Below are positions 52,537 through 62,417 of a stretch of DNA of 64,000 nt, one piece after another; position 1 is the first letter of the stretch; the number at the start of each line of letters is the position of its first letter. The notes under the pieces were generated by a model. That model did not search any database, was not told the DNA's origin, and saw only the letters and a program-made list of their open reading frames with translations. Location: contig NZ_LMWH01000059.1 in NCBI RefSeq assembly GCF_001507435.1, forward strand, positions 1 through 64,000. Direction: 5' to 3'. The position numbers and the translations under genes are program-made. The stretch comes from Streptomyces sp. NRRL F-5122. GTDB lineage: Bacteria > Actinomycetota > Actinomycetes > Streptomycetales > Streptomycetaceae.

Positions 52537-52650
52537 ATGAAGGTCAAGCCGAGCGTCAAGAAGATCTGTGACAAGTGCAGGGTGATCCGTCGTCACGGTC
52601 GGGTCATGGTCATCTGCGACAACCCGCGCCACAAGCAGCGCCAGGGCTGA
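52537..52650 (+). CDS. rpmJ: Ribosomal protein L36
   Basis: A 37-residue protein, [19 protein letters not shown] then [18 protein letters not shown]. It has the zinc ligands C-DK-C, C and H, so it is the zinc-binding form. GGAG lies ten bases before the ATG. The spacer from infA carries a small hairpin (ACCCCGT-CTCC-ACGGGGT, 52489-52506). Confidence 0.98.
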   Translation: MKVKPSVKKICDKCRVIRRHGRVMVICDNPRHKQRQG

Positions 52651-52720
52651 CGCAGGACCGCATCCTCTGCATCCGCAGAACTTCGCGCGACGCAAGCTGA
52701 ATATGTTCATACGCAGGACC

Positions 52721-52762
52721 CGGAACCGATCGGTTCCGATACCCCCGGTTCGGAGGCCGGGG
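52721..52762 (+). other. Paired palindromes in the rpsM leader
   Basis: CGGAACCGA-TCGGTTCCG (52721-52738) is a perfect 18-bp palindrome. CCCCGG-N8-CCGGGG (52743-52762) follows. They occupy the 187-bp rpmJ-rpsM gap, which has no gene, and could be an autoregulatory leader or attenuator. Confidence 0.5.
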
Positions 52763-52837
52763 ACCCAGTTCGTACCTGGTACGGCGGCTGGGAGCCGGTT
52801 CTGCGGAAGACCTCCGAAGATCAACTGGAGCCATTGA

Positions 52838-53218
52838 ATGGCACGCGTTTCCGGTGTTGACATCCCGCGCGAAAAGCGCGTGGAGGTCGCCCTGACCTAC
52901 GTGTTCGGCATCGGCCGGACCCTCTCGAAGGAGACGCTGGCTGCGACCGGCGTCGACCCGAACACCCGCGTCCGTGACCTGAGCGAAGAGCAGCTGGTCG
53001 CGATCCGCGAGTACGTCGACAACAACATCAGGACCGAGGGTGACCTCCGTCGTGAGGTCCAGGCCGACATCCGCCGCAAGGTCGAGATCGGCTGCTACCA
53101 GGGTCTGCGGCACCGCCGGGGTCTGCCCGTCCGCGGTCAGCGCACCAGCACCAACGCCCGCACCCGCAAGGGCCCGCGTCGCGCCATCGCCGGCAAGAAG
53201 AAGCCGGGCAAGAAGTAG
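52838..53218 (+). CDS. rpsM: Ribosomal protein S13
   Basis: A 126-residue head protein forming bridges to the large subunit. It begins [19 protein letters not shown], contains [13 protein letters not shown] and [19 protein letters not shown] (core [14 protein letters not shown]), and ends in a Lys-rich tail. GGAG lies before the ATG. Confidence 0.99.
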   Translation: MARVSGVDIPREKRVEVALTYVFGIGRTLSKETLAATGVDPNTRVRDLSEEQLVAIREYVDNNIRTEGDLRREVQADIRRKVEIGCYQGLRHRRGLPVRGQRTSTNARTRKGPRRAIAGKKKPGKK

Positions 53219-53283
53219 TCCGCAGCGGACACCTGTCCACGGTCTTCGCTGTAGGACCGACCACCTCCCGTAGGAGTTAGTAG

Positions 53284-53688
53284 ATGCCCCCCAAGGGACG
53301 TCAGGGCGCTGCCAAGAAGGTGCGCCGCAAGGAAAAGAAGAACGTCGCTCACGGCCACGCGCACATCAAGAGCACGTTCAACAACACCATCGTTTCGATC
53401 ACCGACCCGTCGGGCAACGTGATCTCCTGGGCCTCCGCCGGCCACGTCGGCTTCAAGGGCTCCCGGAAGTCCACGCCGTTCGCCGCGCAGATGGCCGCCG
53501 AGTCGGCCGCCCGTCGCGCGCAGGAGCACGGCATGCGCAAGGTCGACGTGTTCGTCAAGGGCCCGGGTTCCGGCCGTGAGACCGCGATCCGCTCCCTGCA
53601 GGCCACGGGCCTCGAGGTCGGCTCCATCCAGGACGTCACCCCGACCCCGCACAACGGCTGCCGTCCGCCGAAGCGCCGCCGCGTCTGA
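53284..53688 (+). CDS. rpsK: Ribosomal protein S11
   Basis: A 134-residue platform protein near the Shine-Dalgarno duplex. Blocks: [35 protein letters not shown] [40 protein letters not shown], and [16 protein letters not shown] at the end. The next gene is rpoA; rpsD, which lies between them in many bacteria, is absent. Confidence 0.99.
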   Translation: MPPKGRQGAAKKVRRKEKKNVAHGHAHIKSTFNNTIVSITDPSGNVISWASAGHVGFKGSRKSTPFAAQMAAESAARRAQEHGMRKVDVFVKGPGSGRETAIRSLQATGLEVGSIQDVTPTPHNGCRPPKRRRV

Positions 53689-53843
53689 CGCACGGCCGCT
53701 CCGCAGGACAGCGGTTTCGGGCGGTACGGCCCTTTCGGGACGTGCCGCCCGTACCCTTGCAGTACCCGCACCTCTGCATTCCGGGTGCGGCCCCGTCGGG
53801 CGTCATATAGCGGGCGTCCACGACTGAAGGATCTGATCCACAC

Positions 53844-54866
53844 ATGCTGATCGCTCAGCGTCCCTCGTTGACCGAAGAGGTCGTCGACGAGTTCCGCTCC
53901 CGGTTCGTGATCGAGCCGCTGGAGCCGGGCTTCGGCTACACCCTCGGCAACTCCCTGCGCCGTACCCTCCTGTCGTCGATCCCCGGTGCCGCTGTCACCA
54001 GCATCCGCATCGACGGTGTCCTGCACGAGTTCACCACCGTGCCGGGCGTCAAGGAGGACGTCACCGACCTGATCCTCAACATCAAGCAGCTGGTCGTCTC
54101 CTCGGAGCACGACGAGCCGGTCGTGATGTACCTGCGCAAGCAGGGCCCGGGTCTGGTCACCGCCGCCGACATCGCGCCCCCGGCCGGTGTCGAGGTGCAC
54201 AACCCCGACCTCGTCCTCGCCACGCTCAACGGCAAGGGCAAGCTGGAGATGGAGCTGACCGTGGAACGCGGTCGCGGCTACGTCTCCGCCGTGCAGAACA
54301 AGCAGGTGGGCCAGGAGATCGGCCGTATCCCGGTCGACTCCATCTACTCGCCCGTTCTCAAGGTCACCTACAAGGTCGAGGCGACCCGTGTCGAGCAGCG
54401 CACCGACTTCGACAAGCTGATCGTCGACGTCGAGACCAAGCAGGCCATGCGTCCCCGCGACGCCATGGCGTCGGCGGGCAAGACCCTGGTCGAGCTGTTC
54501 GGTCTGGCACGTGAGCTCAACATCGACGCCGAGGGCATCGACATGGGCCCGTCCCCGACGGACGCCGCCCTTGCCGCCGACCTGGCGCTCCCGATCGAGG
54601 AGCTGGAACTCACCGTCCGCTCCTACAACTGCCTCAAGCGCGAGGGCATCCACTCGGTGGGTGAGCTCGTGGCGCGTTCCGAGGCGGACCTGCTGGACAT
54701 CCGCAACTTCGGTGCGAAGTCCATCGACGAGGTCAAGGCGAAGCTGGCCGGCATGGGCCTGGCCCTGAAGGACAGCCCGCCCGGATTCGACCCGACCGCC
54801 GCCGCCGACGCCTTCGGTGCCGACGACGACGCGGACGCGGGTTTTGTGGAGACCGAGCAGTACTGA
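53844..54866 (+). CDS. rpoA: RNA polymerase alpha subunit
   Basis: A 340-residue subunit. The N-terminal assembly domain (about 1-235) contains [47 protein letters not shown] (core [18 protein letters not shown]). A linker leads to the C-terminal DNA- and activator-binding domain with [16 protein letters not shown] and [28 protein letters not shown] (core DIRNFGAKS). An acidic ~30-residue tail follows. The 155-bp gap upstream includes a small CCGCACC-type hairpin. Confidence 0.99.
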   Translation: MLIAQRPSLTEEVVDEFRSRFVIEPLEPGFGYTLGNSLRRTLLSSIPGAAVTSIRIDGVLHEFTTVPGVKEDVTDLILNIKQLVVSSEHDEPVVMYLRKQGPGLVTAADIAPPAGVEVHNPDLVLATLNGKGKLEMELTVERGRGYVSAVQNKQVGQEIGRIPVDSIYSPVLKVTYKVEATRVEQRTDFDKLIVDVETKQAMRPRDAMASAGKTLVELFGLARELNIDAEGIDMGPSPTDAALAADLALPIEELELTVRSYNCLKREGIHSVGELVARSEADLLDIRNFGAKSIDEVKAKLAGMGLALKDSPPGFDPTAAADAFGADDDADAGFVETEQY

Positions 54867-54897
54867 TCGGTCTTCGGCTGCGGCTGGTCGCGCAGCT

Positions 54898-54921
54898 CCC
54901 CGCGCCCCTCGGGGCGCGGGG
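54898..54921 (+). repeat. Streptomyces-type intergenic palindrome (rpoA-rplQ)
   Basis: CCCCGCGCCC-CTCG-GGGCGCGGGG, a perfect 10-bp stem preceded by GGCTGGTCGCGCAGCT. This lead and stem match a short palindromic sequence I remember as recurring between genes in many Streptomyces genomes. Here it may also terminate or attenuate transcription. Confidence 0.6.
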
Positions 54922-54999
54922 TCTCCGACAGGCGCCCGCCTGCTCGGATACTGACCTCGGTACCTGATACGGCCGGGGCAGACACACAGGAGAAGAACA

Positions 55000-55515
55000 A
55001 TGCCGAAGCCCACCAAGGGTGCCCGTCTGGGCGGCAGTGCCGCGCACGAGAAGCTGCTTCTCGCGAACCTCGCGAAGTCGCTCTTCGAACACGGCCGTAT
55101 CACCACCACCGAGGCGAAGGCCCGCCGCCTGCGGCCGTACGCCGAGCGTCTGGTCACCAAGGCGAAGAAGGGCGACCTTCACAACCGCCGTCAGGTGCTC
55201 CAGGTCATCACGGACAAGAGCGTCGTCCACACGCTCTTCACCGAGATCGGCCCGCGGTACGAGAACCGTCCGGGTGGCTACACGCGCATCACCAAGATCG
55301 GTAACCGCCGTGGCGACAACGCGCCCATGGCTGTCATCGAGCTGGTCGAGGCGCTGACGGTGGCCCAGCAGGCGACCGGTGAGGCCGAGGCGGCGACGAA
55401 GCGCGCCGTCAAGGAGGCCGAGACCAAGGCCGAGGAGACCAAGGCCGAAGAGGTCGTCGAGGACGCCAAGCCGGCCGAGGCCGTCGAGGCTGCCGAGGAG
55501 TCCAAGGACGCCTGA
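55000..55515 (+). CDS. rplQ: Ribosomal protein L17
   Basis: A 171-residue tunnel-exit protein. The conserved core runs from [41 protein letters not shown] (core [14 protein letters not shown]) to [23 protein letters not shown]. After residue ~125 there is a ~45-residue acidic tail of Ala, Glu and Lys ([20 protein letters not shown]), absent from E. coli L17 but seen in actinobacteria. Confidence 0.98.
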   Translation: MPKPTKGARLGGSAAHEKLLLANLAKSLFEHGRITTTEAKARRLRPYAERLVTKAKKGDLHNRRQVLQVITDKSVVHTLFTEIGPRYENRPGGYTRITKIGNRRGDNAPMAVIELVEALTVAQQATGEAEAATKRAVKEAETKAEETKAEEVVEDAKPAEAVEAAEESKDA

Positions 55516-55528
55516 GGTTGACCTCGCA

Positions 55529-55564
55529 GAAAGCGGGTCCGTCCGTCCGGGCGGGCCCGCTTTC
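55529..55564 (+). terminator. Terminator between rplQ and truA
   Basis: GAAAGCGGGTCCG pairs with CGGGCCCGCTTTC (one T-G pair) around a 10-base loop. The A-run before and TTTC at the end fit an intrinsic terminator, though truA starts only 23 bp later, so it may be partial. Confidence 0.72.
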
Positions 55565-55586
55565 GCGTTCCTGAGAGGATCTCTAC

Positions 55587-56429
55587 GTGAGTGACGAAGT
55601 GCAGCCCGGGTTCGTACGGGTGCGGCTGGACCTGTCGTACGACGGCACCGACTTCCACGGCTGGGCCAAGCAGGCCGGCGGCAGGCGGACCGTGCAGGGG
55701 GAGATCGAGGACGCCCTGCGTACCGTCACCCGGTCCCGGGAGACCTACGAGCTGACCGTGGCCGGGCGCACCGATGCCGGGGTGCACGCGCGCGGACAGG
55801 TCGCCCACGTCGATCTGCCCCGGGAGGTCTGGGCCGAACAGAGCGGCAAGCTGCTGAAGCGGCTTGCCGGGCGTCTGCCCAGGGACGTACGGGTCTGGGC
55901 GCTCAGGGAGGCGCCCAGCGGCTTCAACGCCCGTTTCGCCGCGATGTGGCGGCGCTATGTCTATCGCGTCACCGACAACCCCGGGGGCACGGATCCGCTG
56001 CTGCGCAACCACGTCCTGTGGCACGACTGGCCCCTGGACGTCGCCGCGATGGACGCCGCCGCCAAGACCCTGGTCGGGGAGCACGATTTCGAGGCGTACG
56101 CGAAGAAGCGCGAGGGGGCGACGACGATCCGCGAGATCCTCGACTTCGGGGTGCGCCGGGGTGCGGACGGCATCGTCGAGATCGAGGTCCGCGCCGACGC
56201 CTTCTGCCACAACCAGGTGCGCTCCATGGTCGGGGCCCTGCTGTTCGTGGGCGACGGACATCGGGGTGCGGAGTGGCCGCGGAAGGTTCTCGACGCCCGT
56301 GTCCGCGACAGCGCCGTCCATGTCGTACGGCCGCTCGGGCTGACCTTGGAAGAGGTCGCGTACCCGGCGGACGACCAACTCGCCGAACGGCAGCGGGTGG
56401 CGCGGCGGGTACGGGGCGCGGTGCACTGA
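55587..56429 (+). CDS. truA: tRNA pseudouridine synthase A (positions 38-40)
   Basis: A 280-residue enzyme that modifies uridines in the anticodon arm of many tRNAs. The catalytic Asp is in [45 protein letters not shown], and the late block [19 protein letters not shown] are typical. The GTG has GAGAGGA upstream. It is the last gene of the ribosomal stretch. Confidence 0.97.
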   Translation: MSDEVQPGFVRVRLDLSYDGTDFHGWAKQAGGRRTVQGEIEDALRTVTRSRETYELTVAGRTDAGVHARGQVAHVDLPREVWAEQSGKLLKRLAGRLPRDVRVWALREAPSGFNARFAAMWRRYVYRVTDNPGGTDPLLRNHVLWHDWPLDVAAMDAAAKTLVGEHDFEAYAKKREGATTIREILDFGVRRGADGIVEIEVRADAFCHNQVRSMVGALLFVGDGHRGAEWPRKVLDARVRDSAVHVVRPLGLTLEEVAYPADDQLAERQRVARRVRGAVH

Positions 56430-56432
56430 AAA

Positions 56433-56462
56433 GGGGCTCCGCGGCGGTCGCCGCGGAGCCCC
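56433..56462. terminator. Bidirectional terminator between truA and the acyltransferase gene
   Basis: GGGGCTCCGCGG and its perfect complement (12 bp) flank a 6-base loop. AAAA lies on the plus-strand left flank, giving a TTTT tail for the minus-strand gene. Confidence 0.85.
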
Positions 56463-56479
56463 CGGGGCCTGGAAGGATG

Positions 56480-58552
56480 CTACGCCTTGTCCAGGATCTG
56501 CTTCAGGGCCGGCTCCAGGAAGGGCTTCAGGGTCTTCGAGTACGACGACGTGATGTGGCTGTTGTCGAAGTAGACGATCTGGTCGCCGATGACCGCCGGA
56601 CACACGTCAGCGGCGCAGAACGCGGGTGTCGTGTCGATGATGTCCGCGCCGTATTTCTCGGCCACTTCCCGCTCCATGGTGCGGAACTCCGTGTACTCCA
56701 GCGCCTGCCACTGCTTGCGGTTGCAGAGGGTGGTGTTGTCGATGTGCGTGGCGAGACAGTCCGGGATGTTCTGGCCGGGTTCCGGGGTGTCCGTCATGTA
56801 GACGAGCTTGGCGCCGGTCTCTTTGAACACCTTGAACGAGGCCTCGGCACCGGCCCGGTTCGCCTCACGGCGGGCTCGGTCCGCGATGACGAGGACATCC
56901 GGGTGCATCTTCTTGAGCTCCGCGAACGCCGACTGGCGCCAACTGTCGCACTCGGTGTACTCGCGATTCACCTGAGGGTTGATGATGTGGTAGATCTGCG
57001 GCGAGCAGCCGCCCTTCGTCATGGTCACCACGCGTACGCCGAGTTCCTTGCCGACCTCGTGGTAGGTGTCGCTCCACTGCCAGGCGTGAGAGTCACCCAT
57101 GAGGACGACCGTCTTCGAGCCCTTCGGATCGCCGACGACACAGCCGTCGCGCATCACGAACTTCTTGACGTCGAAGTTGTCGATGCACCCGTGCTCGGCG
57201 GAGTTCTTGGGGGCGCTGGGCAGAGCACTCTGCACCGCCGCGGAGAGTTGCGTGCGGTGCACGGACTTTTCGACCGACGCCTCGCTCGTGTATCCGACCG
57301 CGACCGTGCTCGACGAGGAGGAGGTTGCCAGGTGCAGCGGGACGATCGTGGCGAGGACCATCGCCCCGGAAGTGACGCCGGTGAGGACGAATCCGGTGAG
57401 GACGCCCTTCCACGGCCGCGCCACCAACTGTGTGTTCCGCTTGAACCGGCGCTCCACCGCGTAGTGCATGACGACGGCCAGCAGGAAGGACAGCACCGCC
57501 ACCCGGAACCGGTCGGACATGGTGAACGGGCGGTCCACGATGGACGGCCAGAGCACCAGCAGCGGCCAGTGCAGCAGGTACCAGCCGTAGCTGGCGTTGC
57601 CGATGAAGTCGAGCACGGGGTTGTCGAGCAGCCGTTCCGCGCCGAACCTGGGGTTGGCGCAGCCCCCCGCGATCACCAGCAGGGCGCCCGCGACGGGACC
57701 GGCCACCGCGTAGCCGGGCAGCGGGGTCGCGTCGGATATGAGCATGGCCGTGACCAGCGCGGTGCCCAGACCGAGCCAGGTGAGGACAGCCGCGAAGCCG
57801 GTGTTCATGCGAGAAACGAGCGGGGCGGCGAGGGCGAGCAGGACGCCGGTGGTGATCTCCCAGATCCGGGTGTGGGTGGCGAAGTAGGCGAGCGGCTGGT
57901 TCTCCGCCGTCTTCGTCCAGCCCAGGTAGAAGGATCCTGCGATGACGGCCAGCAGCCCCAGGACCACCAGGAATCGGTTGCGGAAGATCTTGCGGCTGAG
58001 CCATACCGCGACGACCAGCAGGATCGGGGCGACGACGTAGAACTGCTCCTCGATGCCCAGCGACCAGAAGTGCTGGTACGGGGACTGGCTGCCGTCGTTG
58101 GCGAAGTAGTCCGTGCCGTTCTCGACCAGGCGCCAGTTCAGGAAGCTGAGAGAGGCGCTGAGACCGTCGGCCACGTAGTCGCGGAAGCGCAGCGGGCTGC
58201 CGAAGATCCACGCGGCGGCGGCGGTGCCGACGATGGTGATCGCCATGGACGGGGAGAGGCGACGGAAGCGCCGTGCCCAGAACTTGCCGAGCGAGACCTT
58301 CCCGGTCTTGTCGATCTCGGCCAGGAGCTGACCGCCGATGAGAAAGCCGCTGAGCACGAAGCTGACGTCCACGCCGCCGTGGATGTCGAGGATGCCGCAG
58401 TGCATGGCGACCACCATCATGATGGCGACCGCGCGCAGGCCCTGGATGTCGGGGCGGTACTTGCGCAGGCGGTCCGTCTTGTCCGGCTGGGACTCCGAAC
58501 GGTGCCGTCGCGGAAGCTGCGGGCTGACGGCCGTTGAGGCGTGGGTGGTCAC
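56480..58552 (-). CDS. Acyltransferase-3 / SGNH O-acetyltransferase (OafA-type)
   Basis: A 690-residue two-domain membrane enzyme. Residues ~35-385 are an acyltransferase-3 domain with about ten helices and the motifs YRPDIQGLRAVAI, MHCG and HFWSLGIEEQFYV. The C-terminal part is an extracytoplasmic SGNH hydrolase-like domain with MGDSHAWQW (nucleophile Ser) and FDNSHIT (Asp/His pair). Such fusions move acyl groups, usually acetyl, from the cytoplasm onto cell-surface polysaccharides or peptidoglycan. GGAG precedes the GTG. It is last in a four-gene minus-strand operon with the mannose-type genes, so the expected acceptor is that polysaccharide (inference). Confidence 0.9.
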   Translation of the reverse strand: MTTHASTAVSPQLPRRHRSESQPDKTDRLRKYRPDIQGLRAVAIMMVVAMHCGILDIHGGVDVSFVLSGFLIGGQLLAEIDKTGKVSLGKFWARRFRRLSPSMAITIVGTAAAAWIFGSPLRFRDYVADGLSASLSFLNWRLVENGTDYFANDGSQSPYQHFWSLGIEEQFYVVAPILLVVAVWLSRKIFRNRFLVVLGLLAVIAGSFYLGWTKTAENQPLAYFATHTRIWEITTGVLLALAAPLVSRMNTGFAAVLTWLGLGTALVTAMLISDATPLPGYAVAGPVAGALLVIAGGCANPRFGAERLLDNPVLDFIGNASYGWYLLHWPLLVLWPSIVDRPFTMSDRFRVAVLSFLLAVVMHYAVERRFKRNTQLVARPWKGVLTGFVLTGVTSGAMVLATIVPLHLATSSSSSTVAVGYTSEASVEKSVHRTQLSAAVQSALPSAPKNSAEHGCIDNFDVKKFVMRDGCVVGDPKGSKTVVLMGDSHAWQWSDTYHEVGKELGVRVVTMTKGGCSPQIYHIINPQVNREYTECDSWRQSAFAELKKMHPDVLVIADRARREANRAGAEASFKVFKETGAKLVYMTDTPEPGQNIPDCLATHIDNTTLCNRKQWQALEYTEFRTMEREVAEKYGADIIDTTPAFCAADVCPAVIGDQIVYFDNSHITSSYSKTLKPFLEPALKQILDKA

Positions 58553-58601
58553 GATTCTCCAGAAAATGCCCGGTTGAGGCCGCGGGGGCCGGCCGGCTGC
58601 T

Positions 58602-59702
58602 TCAGTGGACCGTCGGGCAGGCGACAGCCGTTCCGCTGACGCGCACCCCTTGGGCGGGAATGCGGATGCCGCACGACAGCCGCAGCTGGGCGGGTAGCTC
58701 GTTCTGCGCGCCGATATGGGAGTGGCAGCCCACAACGACCTCGTGAAGGAACGATTCGCTGCCGATCGAGGAGTCGTGGTCGACCACGGACTCCCGGATG
58801 CGGGCGCCCTCGGCCACGGTGACGTTCGCGCCGATGATGGAGCGGTCGACGAGCACATGCGGACCGACGACGGCCTGCGGGCCGATCGTCGAACCACCGG
58901 TGACGCGGGCCGTCGGGTCGATCACGGCCGTGGGATGGATCAGGTTTTCGGCGGGCGTCTCCACGAGGGGGGAGGTCGCCTTGCCGGTGACCAGGTCGGC
59001 CGAGCCGTGGACGAAGGCCAGCGGCGTACCGAGGTCACGCCAGTAGTCCTCAGTGGTGTGTCCGAACACGCGCCGTCCCTGGGCGACGAGTTGCGGGAAG
59101 GTCTCCTGCTCGACCGAGACCTCGCGGTCGGCGGGGATGGTGTCCAGGACGGACCGGCCGAAGACGTAGCAGCCGGCGTTGATCTGGTCGGTGACGCATT
59201 CCTCGGCCGTCTTCGGCTTCTCGAGGAAGGACAGCACCCGGCCGTCCTCGTCGGTGGGGACGAGACCGAAGGCACGCGGGTCGGCGACCCGGGTGAGGTA
59301 CAGGGTGACGTCCGCGTCCTTGTCCTGGTGCCGCGCCAGGATGGCGCGCAGGTCCACGCCGGACAGGATGTCGCCGTTGAGGATGAGCACCGGCCCGTCG
59401 GCAGGACCGCCGCGCAGCAGGCGTGCGGCATTGCGGATGGCCCCGCCGGTGCCGAGCGGGACTTCCTCGACGGCGTAGGAGATCTCCAGATCCCGGGAGA
59501 AGTCCTTGAACTCCTCCTCGAAGAGGCTGGCGAGGTACGAGGTGGCGAACACCACGTGCTCGACCCCTGCGTCCATCAGCTTGGCGATCTGGTGCCGGAT
59601 GAAGGACGAGCCCGCGACATTGAGCAGCGGTTTCGGGGTGTGGTTGGTCAGCGGGCGCAGGCGAGTTCCCTTGCCGCCCACCAGGATGATGGCTTCTTGC
59701 AC
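58602..59702 (-). CDS. Sugar-1-phosphate nucleotidyltransferase (GDP-mannose pyrophosphorylase-like)
   Basis: A 366-residue cytosolic enzyme. The N-terminal nucleotidyltransferase domain carries ILVGGKGTRLRPLTNHTPKPLLNV (core GGKGTRLRPLT and PKP), then ILNGDIL and FLEKP. The C-terminal ~110 residues are a left-handed beta-helix of hexapeptide repeats (IHPTAVIDPTARVTGGSTIG...). This two-domain plan fits mannose-1-phosphate guanylyltransferases. Glucose-1-phosphate thymidylyl- or uridylyltransferases cannot be fully excluded by eye. GGAGG precedes the GTG. Sixteen bases separate it from the upstream GH113-like gene. Confidence 0.88.
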   Translation of the reverse strand: MQEAIILVGGKGTRLRPLTNHTPKPLLNVAGSSFIRHQIAKLMDAGVEHVVFATSYLASLFEEEFKDFSRDLEISYAVEEVPLGTGGAIRNAARLLRGGPADGPVLILNGDILSGVDLRAILARHQDKDADVTLYLTRVADPRAFGLVPTDEDGRVLSFLEKPKTAEECVTDQINAGCYVFGRSVLDTIPADREVSVEQETFPQLVAQGRRVFGHTTEDYWRDLGTPLAFVHGSADLVTGKATSPLVETPAENLIHPTAVIDPTARVTGGSTIGPQAVVGPHVLVDRSIIGANVTVAEGARIRESVVDHDSSIGSESFLHEVVVGCHSHIGAQNELPAQLRLSCGIRIPAQGVRVSGTAVACPTVH

Positions 59703-59718
59703 GATTGCCTCCGCTCGG

Positions 59719-60945
59719 TCAGCTGGTGGGGGCGGTACCGGGTCCCGCGTAGTCAGAGGTGAAGCAGGACTTGATGGCTCTCTCCGAGAGGGGGCGTCCG
59801 GCGAAGTCGAGCCGGGAGGCGACCTTGTCGTCGGGCTTGGTGTTGGGGTCGTCGTCGAACCAGAGCGACCACCAGTAGATGCCTTGCATCTTCCGGTCCT
59901 GCACCACCTGGCAGACGGCGTTGTACCAATTGGCCTGCACCTGGGGGTTGACGGCTCGCTTGACGTAGAAGTCACCGGGGGCGTGGTAGGCGCCGTTCAT
60001 GGCGCCGATGCCGGTCTCGGAGACGAGGATGTTCGGCAGCGAACCGGTGGCCTTCTTGTCCAGCCAGTCGTTCCAGCCCTTGACCAGGTCCTGGACCGGA
60101 GCGGTGTCCGGCACCTTGACGGGGAAGTAGGCGTCGACGCCGAGGTGGTTGACCGGCATGTTGATCCGGCGGGTGACGTAGTTGTCCCAGTTGGCGTCGT
60201 AGGCGACCTCGCCGGAGAAGTCCTTCTCGGCGTAGCTGACCAGGGTGTCCCAGCCGGCGTCGCCTTCCAAGGAGTTCAGCTCGGTACCGATGACGAAGGT
60301 GTCCGCCTTCGTGTCCTCGGCGGCCTTGAGGTACGGGGTGAGGAACTGCTTGTACGAGGCGAACCAGGCGGAGCGCGAGGCGGGCTCGATGCTGCCGCGC
60401 CAGCCGTTCGACTGCTCCAGGGTGCCTTCGTCCAGGATCGGGCGGACCGTGGTGCGGAACCCGGCGTCCTTGAACACCTTCAGCACCCGTTCGAGACGTT
60501 CCGGGGACGGGGTCTTGGCGCCGGCCGAGAGTTTGTTGGACGTGGAGTCCTCGATGAAGAACGGGAACGAGACCGACACCGAGTTCGCGCCCAGGCCGAT
60601 GAGGTACTTCGCTTGCTTGCCGGCCTGTGCCTCGATGAACGTGTCGGATCGCTTGTTCTTCTCCTCCTCCCAGTAGAGCTGTACGCCCCACTGCGGCATG
60701 CCCTTCTTCCAGGGCTTGGTGACCTGGAGGGCGTCGGTGGAGGAGGACGCGGAGGAGCCGGGTGTCTTGTCCGTGGAGTGGCCGGCCGGGCCGGCGGGCT
60801 CCTCGGCGTCGCCCTTGACGATCTTGGGCATGGCCGAGCCCGCCTCCCAGCGCACCGGGTGGTCGCCGAGGACGAAGGGGGTGCCCACCACGACGGCGAG
60901 GACGGTCACCGGAAAGATGGCGAGCAGGGGAAGTCGCGAGCGCAT
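59719..60945 (-). CDS. Exported GH113-like TIM-barrel glycosidase
   Basis: A 408-residue protein with an N-terminal hydrophobic signal/anchor (PLLAIFPVTVLAVVVGTPFVL) and a Ser/Thr/Gly linker. The catalytic-type domain begins at GVQLYWEE. The two expected acidic residues are in FVIGTELNSL (acid/base) and LVSETGIGAMN (nucleophile), with HLGVDAYFPV between and GIYWWSLWFDDD near the end. This order resembles GH113 beta-mannanases. It would act outside the membrane, perhaps trimming or releasing the polymer made by the neighbouring glycosyltransferase (20-bp gap). The family assignment is by motif only. Confidence 0.75.
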   Translation of the reverse strand: MRSRLPLLAIFPVTVLAVVVGTPFVLGDHPVRWEAGSAMPKIVKGDAEEPAGPAGHSTDKTPGSSASSSTDALQVTKPWKKGMPQWGVQLYWEEEKNKRSDTFIEAQAGKQAKYLIGLGANSVSVSFPFFIEDSTSNKLSAGAKTPSPERLERVLKVFKDAGFRTTVRPILDEGTLEQSNGWRGSIEPASRSAWFASYKQFLTPYLKAAEDTKADTFVIGTELNSLEGDAGWDTLVSYAEKDFSGEVAYDANWDNYVTRRINMPVNHLGVDAYFPVKVPDTAPVQDLVKGWNDWLDKKATGSLPNILVSETGIGAMNGAYHAPGDFYVKRAVNPQVQANWYNAVCQVVQDRKMQGIYWWSLWFDDDPNTKPDDKVASRLDFAGRPLSERAIKSCFTSDYAGPGTAPTS

Positions 60946-60965
60946 GTCAGTTGTCTTCCGGGCGG

Positions 60966-62417
60966 TCAGGCGGGCTTGGCGATCACGACGAACTTGTTCT
61001 CCTCGCGCCGGACGAACTTCAGGAAGCCCTTGAAGCCTCCGAGGCCCTCCAGCACCGAGAAGACGGGGATGAGCGCGACCACGACGATCGGCTCCCACCA
61101 CTTGCGCCGGCCACTGACCGACGCGAGCGCGTTCAGTCGCAGGCCCTCCCAGTAGGTCCAGATCACGTAGGCGAAGTTGAGGGCCCACAGGATGACCACG
61201 GACTGGGTCACGGGCGAGGTGTTCATGTCGTTGACGAGCCAGCCGAGGAGCAGCACGGCGGCGATGTGCTGGAGCGGGCCGAGGATCCAGGTGGCCACGC
61301 AGATCGACAGGAACCAGCGGTAGCGCCAGGGCACGGCCTTGTTGAAGCAGAGCGCCACCAGGCCCCAGGCCCACCGCTCCCGCTGCTTGACGAAGTCGGC
61401 CGAGTTCGCGGGGGATGCGCCGTAGCAGCGGCCGTTGAACCAGTCGCTGCGGCCGGGGTACTTGCGGCAGAAGGTCAGGGCGAGTCGGGCGTCCTCGACG
61501 ATCTCCTTGGGGCCGAAGTCCCAGCCGATGGTGGCCTCGATGGAGGCGCGCAGCACCAGCAGCTCGCCGTGCACGCCGGCGGCCGGGGTGCCGAGGCCGG
61601 TCAGCGCGCGGAAACGGGCGATGTCGTCGGCGGGCCGCACCGCGTCCGCGAGCCAGGTGAAACGGTTGACCGCGTTCTCGCGGGGGTACGTGAGGATGCC
61701 CTGGGCCATGTGCTTGGCCTCGTCGGGGTGGGCACGACGCTGCCGGTTGATGAACTGGGCCAGCGAGGTCGCGGTGTCGGGGCCGACGCCGGTGTCGTCG
61801 TCCATGTGCAGCACCCAGACGTAGTCGAGGGCCTCGCCCTCCGCGATGCGCAGCTCGTGGGCGTAGTGGTTGGCACGGGCCTTGAACCGGGTGCCGTTGG
61901 CCGGGACGTAGTCCTTGGGCACGGTGATCACCCGGATCAGCGGGTGGGACTGGGCGAGCCGGTCGATGGCCTCCGCCGCCTCGCAGCCCTCCTCGGTGAG
62001 GATGTCCACGCGCATGTACGGGAACCACTCGGGCATGTGCTCGACGTACGACAGTACCGAGCGCTCAAGGGCCGGGTAGGTGTCGTGCCGTCCGATGGTG
62101 GGGCAGAGGACGATCAGGAAGTCCTGGTCGACCGGTGCGGGATCCATCATCCGGTCGCTCTGGCGGACCCGGCGGCGGATCAGCAGGGCACCCTGGATGC
62201 CGACCATCACGCCCACCACCGGCAGGGACCAGACGATGGTCAGGACCCAGCTCAGTGCCGACGAACTGGGCCGGTAGGTCCACAGGCCCATGGCGACCAG
62301 CAGGACGAAGGGCAGCAGGAAGGGGATGATCCCTGGCTTCCATGCCGCGGTGCGCTGGGTGAGCTTCTGATTGTGCCGCGAATGCGGCACGCTCCCGTCG
62401 ACCAGTGTCGATGCCAT
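60966..62417 (-). CDS. Egghead-type GT2 glycosyltransferase (putative beta-mannosyltransferase)
   Basis: A 483-residue processive-looking membrane glycosyltransferase. Two N-terminal helices (residues ~25-75) are followed by a cytosolic GT-A domain and several C-terminal helices. Landmarks: VLCPTIGRHDTYPALERSV, the DxD-type HMDDDTG, VHGELLVLRASIE, the ED of IVEDARLAL, and KQRERWAWG corresponding to the Q-x-x-R-W motif. The HMDDDTG and RW(A)WG context matches the Egghead/Bre-3 family, whose animal members form beta-1,4-mannosyl bonds from GDP-mannose. The ATG was chosen because GGGAG precedes it. First gene of the tight minus-strand operon. Confidence 0.82.
   Translation of the reverse strand: MASTLVDGSVPHSRHNQKLTQRTAAWKPGIIPFLLPFVLLVAMGLWTYRPSSSALSWVLTIVWSLPVVGVMVGIQGALLIRRRVRQSDRMMDPAPVDQDFLIVLCPTIGRHDTYPALERSVLSYVEHMPEWFPYMRVDILTEEGCEAAEAIDRLAQSHPLIRVITVPKDYVPANGTRFKARANHYAHELRIAEGEALDYVWVLHMDDDTGVGPDTATSLAQFINRQRRAHPDEAKHMAQGILTYPRENAVNRFTWLADAVRPADDIARFRALTGLGTPAAGVHGELLVLRASIEATIGWDFGPKEIVEDARLALTFCRKYPGRSDWFNGRCYGASPANSADFVKQRERWAWGLVALCFNKAVPWRYRWFLSICVATWILGPLQHIAAVLLLGWLVNDMNTSPVTQSVVILWALNFAYVIWTYWEGLRLNALASVSGRRKWWEPIVVVALIPVFSVLEGLGGFKGFLKFVRREENKFVVIAKPA

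Noticed and set aside
57093..58211. 372-codon minus-strand frame inside the acyltransferase gene
   Set aside because: Alternate frame of the same strand; the real frame carries all acyltransferase and SGNH motifs.
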